From Desulfarculus sp. (GTDB taxonomy: Bacteria; Desulfobacterota; Desulfarculia; Desulfarculales; Desulfarculaceae), in NCBI GenBank assembly GCA_020216625.1, contig JAIUYB010000062.1, positions 1 through 9,016 of the forward strand: 9,016 nt of DNA, written 5' to 3'. Positions 5,871-9,016 of this stretch are shown in pieces. The position numbers were made by a program, and so were the translations under genes. Every line of letters starts with the position of its first letter. Positions within the stretch are counted from its first letter, which is position 1. Below the pieces are notes generated by a model. That model did no database searches. It was not told the DNA's origin and saw only the letters and a list, made by a program, of their open reading frames with translations.

Positions 5871-6317
5871 ATGACCGAGCGATTATCTTCCATCCTGGCC
5901 CTGGACCTGGGCGCCAAACGCATCGGGGTGGCGGTGAGCGACCCGGGGCGCAAGCTGGCCCTGCCGCTGACCACCATCGCCCATGTCAACCGCGACGCGG
6001 ACCTCAAGGCCATCGCGGCCATCGCGGCCGAGCAGGGGGCGGGGCTGATCGTGCTGGGGCTGCCCCGGCGCAGCGACGACCGCGAGGGCCCGGAGGCCGA
6101 GAAGGCCCGGCGCTTCGGCCAGCGCTTGCGGCGTTTCCTGGGCCTGCCGGTGGTCTTCGTGGACGAGTGGGAGACCACGGTCGAGGTGCATGAACGCCTG
6201 ATCGCCGCCGACGTTTCGCGCGGCAAACGCCGCCAGACGGTGGACAAGCTGGCCGCGGCCCTGATCCTGGAGCGCTACCTGGAGGGCCGGGGGGTGGAGC
6301 CCACGGGCGACGCCTGA
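5871..6317 (+). CDS. ruvX: RuvX/YqgF-family nuclease (Holliday-junction resolvase fold)
   Basis: This 148-residue RNase H-fold protein belongs to the YqgF family. Members are implicated in processing of pre-16S rRNA ends and called putative Holliday-junction resolvases. The motifs appear in family order: SILALDLGAKRIGVAVSD (7-24) with D12, LIVLGLPRRSDDREGPEAEK (59-78), VVFVDEWETTVEV (94-106) and a late D125-K-LAAALILERYL. The length is about right for the family. The usual DERLTT is DEWETT here, and the usual GLPLN is GLPRR. The acidic D98 and E99 are kept, so activity is probably retained. The ATG at 5871 is chosen over an upstream one at 5748 because the family starts just before the D-L-G motif. 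It is divergent from selB and is followed 132 nt later by mltG, a neighbourhood also seen in other bacteria. Confidence 0.95.
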   Translation: MTERLSSILALDLGAKRIGVAVSDPGRKLALPLTTIAHVNRDADLKAIAAIAAEQGAGLIVLGLPRRSDDREGPEAEKARRFGQRLRRFLGLPVVFVDEWETTVEVHERLIAADVSRGKRRQTVDKLAAALILERYLEGRGVEPTGDA

Positions 6318-6328
6318 GCCCGCCCCTT

Positions 6329-6356
6329 TTGGCCCCCTCGCAATACCCACCATAAT
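6329..6356 (+). promoter_or_regulatory. weak candidate promoter upstream of mltG
   Basis: TTGGCC (6329-6334), a 16-nt spacer and CATAAT (6351-6356, five of six) lie in the 132-nt ruvX-mltG gap, about 85 nt before the mltG ATG. The -35 is poor. It would allow mltG expression independent of ruvX. Confidence 0.25.
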
Positions 6357-6449
6357 CCGCTAAGGTTTGATGCCGTAGTAATCGACTGCGGCGGTCATCC
6401 CCCCGGCGGCCCGCCGCGCGCTCCCCACCCTGGCGACCGGTGCGGCCCC

Positions 6450-7457
6450 ATGCCCAAACCCAATCCAAGATTACGCCTTGGCCTGATTCTGCCTCTCTTG
6501 GTGGCCCTGGGCCTGCCCGCCAGCCTGGCGGGGAGGCTGTGGCTGCTGGACCAGCGGGCGGCCCCGTCCGGGGCCGAGGTGACGGTGGAGATACCCAAGG
6601 GGGCCGGGGTGATGCAGGTGGGGGAGATCCTGGAGAAGGCCGGGGTGGTGAAAAGCGCCTGGGGGTTCGCCCTGGCCTCGCGCCTGACCAGCCTGGGGCC
6701 CTTGCGGGCCGGCGAATACGGCCTGAGCCCGGCCATGAGCCAGCGCATGATTCTGAACCACCTGGCCCGGGGCAAGGTTCTCCTGCACAACGTGACCATC
6801 CCCGAGGGCTTCACCCTGGCCCAGGCGGTGGCCCGCCTGGCCGAGGCCCGTCTGCTGGACCCGGCCCGGGCCCTGGAGCTGGCCCGGGACCGGGAGTTCG
6901 TGGCCTCCCTGGGCCTCAAGGGCGACAGCCTGGAGGGCTATCTCTTTCCCGACACCTATCGCCTGCCCCGGGGCCTGGGAACCCGGGCGGTGCTGACCCT
7001 TCTGGCGCGGCGCTTCCAGGCCGAGTGGAAGGCCCTGGAGCCCCTGGCCGCCCAACGCGGCCTGAGCCAGCACAAGGCGGTGATCCTGGCCAGCATCATC
7101 GAGCGCGAGGCCAGGGTGGACCAGGAGCGGCCGCTGATCAGCGCCGTTTATCACAACCGCCTGAAGCTGGGCATGAAACTCCAGGCCGACCCCACGGTGA
7201 TCTATGGGCTGGAGGGGTTCGAGGGCAACCTGACCCGGGCCCATCTGGAGCGGGACCACGCCTACAACACCTACACCCGCGAGGGCCTGCCGCCGGGACC
7301 CATCTGCTCGCCGGGCCTGGCCAGCTTAAGGGCCGCGCTCAAGCCGGCGGCGGTGGACTACCTGTACTTCGTGGCCAAGGGCGACGGCAGCCACGCCTTT
7401 TCCCGCGACTACCAGGACCAGATCAACAACGTCAATCGCTACCAACGCCGCCATTAG
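6450..7457 (+). CDS. mltG: endolytic murein transglycosylase MltG (YceG family)
   Basis: MltG is an inner-membrane enzyme that cleaves nascent peptidoglycan strands from the periplasmic side and is thought to set glycan length. The 335 residues begin with a cytoplasmic basic stretch and one membrane helix (about 9-33). A LysM-like N-terminal portion (about 42-112) precedes the catalytic YceG domain. Family motifs are IPEGFTL (117-123), LEGYLFPDTY (161-170), ILASIIERE (212-220) with the probable catalytic Glu at 218, LQADPTVIY (244-252), YNTYTREGLPPGPICSPGL (272-290) and YFVAKGDGSHAFS (306-318). Nothing is missing. There is no clear Shine-Dalgarno before the ATG at 6450, yet no other in-frame start preserves the short N-terminus before the helix. 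It follows ruvX and is convergent with the hydrolase gene. Confidence 0.97.
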   Translation: MPKPNPRLRLGLILPLLVALGLPASLAGRLWLLDQRAAPSGAEVTVEIPKGAGVMQVGEILEKAGVVKSAWGFALASRLTSLGPLRAGEYGLSPAMSQRMILNHLARGKVLLHNVTIPEGFTLAQAVARLAEARLLDPARALELARDREFVASLGLKGDSLEGYLFPDTYRLPRGLGTRAVLTLLARRFQAEWKALEPLAAQRGLSQHKAVILASIIEREARVDQERPLISAVYHNRLKLGMKLQADPTVIYGLEGFEGNLTRAHLERDHAYNTYTREGLPPGPICSPGLASLRAALKPAAVDYLYFVAKGDGSHAFSRDYQDQINNVNRYQRRH

Positions 7458-7462
7458 CGGCG
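7446..7462 (+). repeat. hairpin spanning the mltG stop codon
   Basis: CGCCGC (7446-7451) pairs with GCGGCG (7457-7462) around a CATTA loop that contains most of the TAG. No T-run follows, so this is not an intrinsic terminator by itself. Confidence 0.4.
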
Positions 7463-7484
7463 GCCGAGGCGGGCGATCCCCAGC

Positions 7485-7541
7485 GCGAAACGGTCAATCC
7501 GGGGATTGCTTCGCCGCGCCCGCGACGACAAGAAAGCCGAT
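7485..7541 (-). repeat. possible dispersed intergenic repeat (GCGAAGCAATC type)
   Basis: Read leftward this stretch contains GTCGTCGCGGGCGCGGCGAA followed by GCAATCC, then a CAATCC-GG-GGATTG palindrome (7495-7508). It resembles, from memory, the abundant family of short repeats with GCGA...GCGAAGCAATCC that populate intergenic regions of many bacteria. Only one copy is visible here, so repeat status is unproven. It lies directly after mltG and is non-coding as far as I can see. Confidence 0.4.
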
Positions 7542-7601
7542 GGCCCGAGCCTGCTTGAGCCAACCGGCCTTCCTTGGGGAAGGGGGTCTGGCGGGCGGGG
7601 T

Positions 7602-7626
7602 CCCCGGCCAGCTTGGCTGGCTGGGG
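7602..7626. repeat. strong 11-bp GC-rich hairpin
   Basis: CCCCGGCCAGC (7602-7612) pairs with GCTGGCTGGGG (7616-7626) across a TTG loop. It has ten Watson-Crick pairs and one G-T wobble. No T-tract follows on either strand. It may stabilise 3' ends or pause polymerase between the convergent mltG and hydrolase transcripts. Confidence 0.55.
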
Positions 7627-7652
7627 TGCGGATAACCCTTAATTTGGCCCTT

Positions 7653-7670
7653 AAGGAAAGGGGTTTCCCC
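7653..7670 (-). terminator. weak terminator candidate after the hydrolase gene
   Basis: Read leftward, GGGG-AAA-CCCC (7670-7660) is followed by TTTCCTT, a pyrimidine-rich but not pure T tail, 11 nt after the hydrolase stop. The four-pair stem is short, so termination would be weak or Rho-assisted. Confidence 0.3.
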
Positions 7671-7680
7671 AAGGTCTCCC

Positions 7681-8529
7681 TCATCCCCCCTCATCGCCCA
7701 ATCCCCCCAGAAACCCGCGCCAGGCCGGCCAGTAGATCGGGCCGGCCGCCAAGTAGGTGTCGTTGTGTCCGGCGCCGGGCAGGGTGACCCATTGCTTGGG
7801 TTGGGGGGCGTGGTCATAGAGCTTGCGCCCCAGTTCGAAGGGCACGATTTCGTCGCGGTCGCCGTGGAGGAAGAGGATTGGGCAGGCCACCCGGGGGATG
7901 CGCTCCTGGGCGCTGAAGCGGCCGGCCAAGGCCGGGCCCAGCAGGGGGAGGGGGAAGTGGCGTCGGGCCATGTCACCCAGGTGGGTGAAGGTGGATTCCA
8001 GAATCAGGCCGGCGGGGGGATGGCCGGCCTGGCTGGCCAAGGCGGCGGCGTGGGTGGCGGCGATGCCGCCCAGGGAACGGCCGAATATGATCAGCCGCTG
8101 GCGCTGGCGCTGGGCCAGGTCCTGGACCTTGGCCAGGGCCGCCTCGGCGTCCAGGAAGAAGCCGGCCTCGTCGGGTTGGCCCTGGCTCTGGCCATAGCCG
8201 CGGTAGTCGAAGATCAGGCAGGCCAGGCCGAGGTCGTGCAGCCGGCGGAGATTGTCCACCCGGTGGGAGATGTTGCCGGCGTTGCCGTGGCAAAAGAGCA
8301 GCAGAAAGCGGGCCTGGTCGGATGGCACCAGCCAGGCGTGGAGGCGGGTTCCGTCGCTGGTGTTAAGCCAGAGCTCCTCATAGCCCAGTCCGGCGGCGGC
8401 CGGGGTGGCCTCCAGGCGGCGCTCGGGGAAAAAGACCTGGCTTTCCACGAAGCCCCGGCAGCCGGCGGCGAAGAAACCCATGGCCAACAACCCCCAGATC
8501 AGAACGGGCCAGGATCGGCGGTGGTGCAT
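7681..8529 (-). CDS. alpha/beta hydrolase, BEM46/YfhR-like, exported or lipidated
   Basis: The 282-residue serine hydrolase shows the full alpha/beta-hydrolase set: oxyanion-side HGNAGN (81-86), FDYRGYGQS (107-115), nucleophile S152 in GRSLGG (150-155), probable acid D226 in HGDRDEIVP (222-230) and H255 in GAGHND. This arrangement resembles the BEM46/ABHD13/YfhR group, whose substrates are mostly unknown; esterase or lipase-type activity is likely. The N-terminus MHHRRSW is followed by a hydrophobic stretch (8-22) and AAGC, so C24 could be lipidated, although Ala at -3 is less typical than Leu. The alternative is an uncleaved membrane anchor; either way the catalytic domain would be periplasmic. 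A weak CTGGGGG sequence precedes the ATG. It is convergent with mltG (223-nt gap) and divergent from phoU (176-nt gap). No partner gene adjoins it. Confidence 0.93.
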   Translation of the reverse strand: MHHRRSWPVLIWGLLAMGFFAAGCRGFVESQVFFPERRLEATPAAAGLGYEELWLNTSDGTRLHAWLVPSDQARFLLLFCHGNAGNISHRVDNLRRLHDLGLACLIFDYRGYGQSQGQPDEAGFFLDAEAALAKVQDLAQRQRQRLIIFGRSLGGIAATHAAALASQAGHPPAGLILESTFTHLGDMARRHFPLPLLGPALAGRFSAQERIPRVACPILFLHGDRDEIVPFELGRKLYDHAPQPKQWVTLPGAGHNDTYLAAGPIYWPAWRGFLGGLGDEGG

Positions 8530-8618
8530 GGCGCGCCCCCAGGACAGCGTGATAACCCGCCCCTAAAGGTCAGTATTGCACAATCAGACGAATTTTTAGC
8601 GACATCTCGCGCCCAAGG

Positions 8619-8647
8619 TTGACTTTGACCTGGCGGCGGGCTTTAGT
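8619..8647 (+). promoter_or_regulatory. candidate sigma70-type promoter of phoU
   Basis: TTGACT (8619-8624), a 17-nt spacer and TTTAGT (8642-8647, four of six) would start transcription near 8654, about 50 nt before the phoU GTG. I see no Pho-box direct repeats in the gap. An AT-rich island lies just upstream at 8571-8600. Confidence 0.42.
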
Positions 8648-8693
8648 TGGGGAGCGGGCGGCGCGCGACCGCGCCCAAACCTGGCCCCGCGCT

Positions 8694-8699
8694 GGAGGG
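8694..8699 (+). promoter_or_regulatory. Shine-Dalgarno that fixes the phoU GTG start
   Basis: GGAGGG is 6 nt upstream of the GTG at 8706. The next in-frame ATG (8733) would remove residues that are part of the first PhoU helix. Confidence 0.7.
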
Positions 8700-8705
8700 T
8701 CCGCG

Positions 8706-9016
8706 GTGAACGTCAGTTTTCTTCACAAGCAGATGGACGCCCTGCGCGACGACTTGGTGGGCATGGGCCAGATGGTCAAGACCGCCATCCAGGACGCGGC
8801 GCGGACCTTCACCAGCCGCGACTTCGACCTGGCCACCCAGATCGTCCGCCGCGACCGCGAGATCGACCTGCTGGAAAACGCCATCGAGGAGCGTTGCATC
8901 ACCCTGCTGGCCACCCAGCAACCGGTGGCCACCGACCTGCGCTTCTTGACCACCAGCATGAAGATTTGCAACGCCCTGGAGCGCATGGCCGACCAGGCGG
9001 TGAATCTGGCCCAGCG
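8706..9016 (+). CDS. phoU: phosphate-signalling protein PhoU, 5' part
   Basis: PhoU is an all-helical cytoplasmic regulator that links the PstSCAB phosphate transporter to the PhoR sensor kinase and restrains the Pho response. The frame opens with GTG and reads MNVSFLHKQMDALRDDL, then a helix with QDAARTF. The family motif follows: E(D/N)-I--- then ITLLATQQPVATDLRF (near residues 72-87) and LTTSMKICNALERMADQAVNLAQ, matching the canonical LL--QQPVA-DLR and LERI-D-A-NIA pattern. About 103 codons are present and the gene runs off the right edge, so roughly the first half is visible. It is divergent from the hydrolase. Whether pst genes follow cannot be seen. Nothing suggests a frameshift. Confidence 0.95.
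   Translation, partial: MNVSFLHKQMDALRDDLVGMGQMVKTAIQDAARTFTSRDFDLATQIVRRDREIDLLENAIEERCITLLATQQPVATDLRFLTTSMKICNALERMADQAVNLAQ

Larger units (their letters stand above)
7568..7674. repeat. nested inverted repeats between convergent genes
   Basis: CCTTCC/GGAAGG pairs across TTGG (7568-7583). CCTTGGGGAA (7572-7581) is the exact reverse complement of TTCCCCAAGG (7665-7674), 83 nt away. Between them, CCTTAA/TTAAGG (7637-7642 with 7651-7656) pairs across 8 nt. The outer 10-bp repeat could enclose the inner hairpins in one structured transcript. Confidence 0.5.

Noticed and set aside
3772..5874. A 700-codon rightward open frame opposite selB
   Set aside because: It is low-complexity, rich in Gly, Leu, His and Gln, and mirrors the codon bias of selB. 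GC-rich genes commonly leave such antisense frames open.
7494..7976. Leftward 160-codon frame overlapping the hydrolase 3' end
   Set aside because: It is out of frame with the intact hydrolase and has proline/serine-rich shadow composition; its tail only translates the intergenic repeat.
8568..8581. Sigma54-type promoter (GG...TTGCAC) in the hydrolase-phoU gap
   Set aside because: The GG to GC distance is 10 nt rather than the required 12.

Overview
The window is a GC-rich bacterial chromosome segment with core-metabolism and housekeeping genes and no sign of a mobile element, CRISPR array, rRNA or tRNA. Its contents fit a high-GC anaerobic Desulfobacterota/Deltaproteobacteria-type organism: an electron-transfer flavoprotein operon under a Bacillus FadR-like TetR repressor, a complete SelB, and linked ruvX-mltG. 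That assignment is inference from content and composition; no marker gene fixes it.

Layout. Positions 1-197 hold no convincing gene, but contain a strong intrinsic terminator (131-168) for the leftward operon that follows. Reading right to left, that operon is a TetR-family regulator (2099-2731, forced TTG start), etfB (1237-2007, GTG start) and etfA (198-1163). Just upstream of the regulator, a perfect TGAATGA-N4-TCATTCA palindrome sits directly after a TTGACA-N17-TAGGTA promoter. This half-site is the one I know from the FadR (YsiA) box of Bacillus beta-oxidation genes. The likely logic is that long-chain acyl-CoA releases the regulator, which derepresses its own gene and the ETF that accepts electrons from acyl-CoA dehydrogenases.

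The 345-nt gap at 2732-3076 carries this control region, two inverted repeats and a promoter for a rightward small secreted protein of unknown function (3077-3463). Convergent to it is a small SHOCT-like lipoprotein (3536-3757), with selB (3841-5745) upstream on the same leftward strand. selB has a good sigma70-type promoter. Divergent from selB, ruvX (5871-6317) and mltG (6450-7457) run rightward, giving a 23S/16S rRNA-processing or resolvase-fold nuclease and an endolytic murein transglycosylase.

A 223-nt convergent gap (7458-7680) is dense in inverted repeats and contains a stretch resembling a dispersed bacterial repeat. It is followed by a leftward membrane-anchored or lipidated alpha/beta hydrolase (7681-8529). 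Finally, a rightward phoU begins with GTG at 8706 and runs off the window edge.

I see no previously undescribed multi-gene system here. The most informative item is the FadR-like regulator, operator and ETF circuit. Second-tier items are the unknown secreted protein, the SHOCT-like lipoprotein and the repeat-rich gap after mltG.
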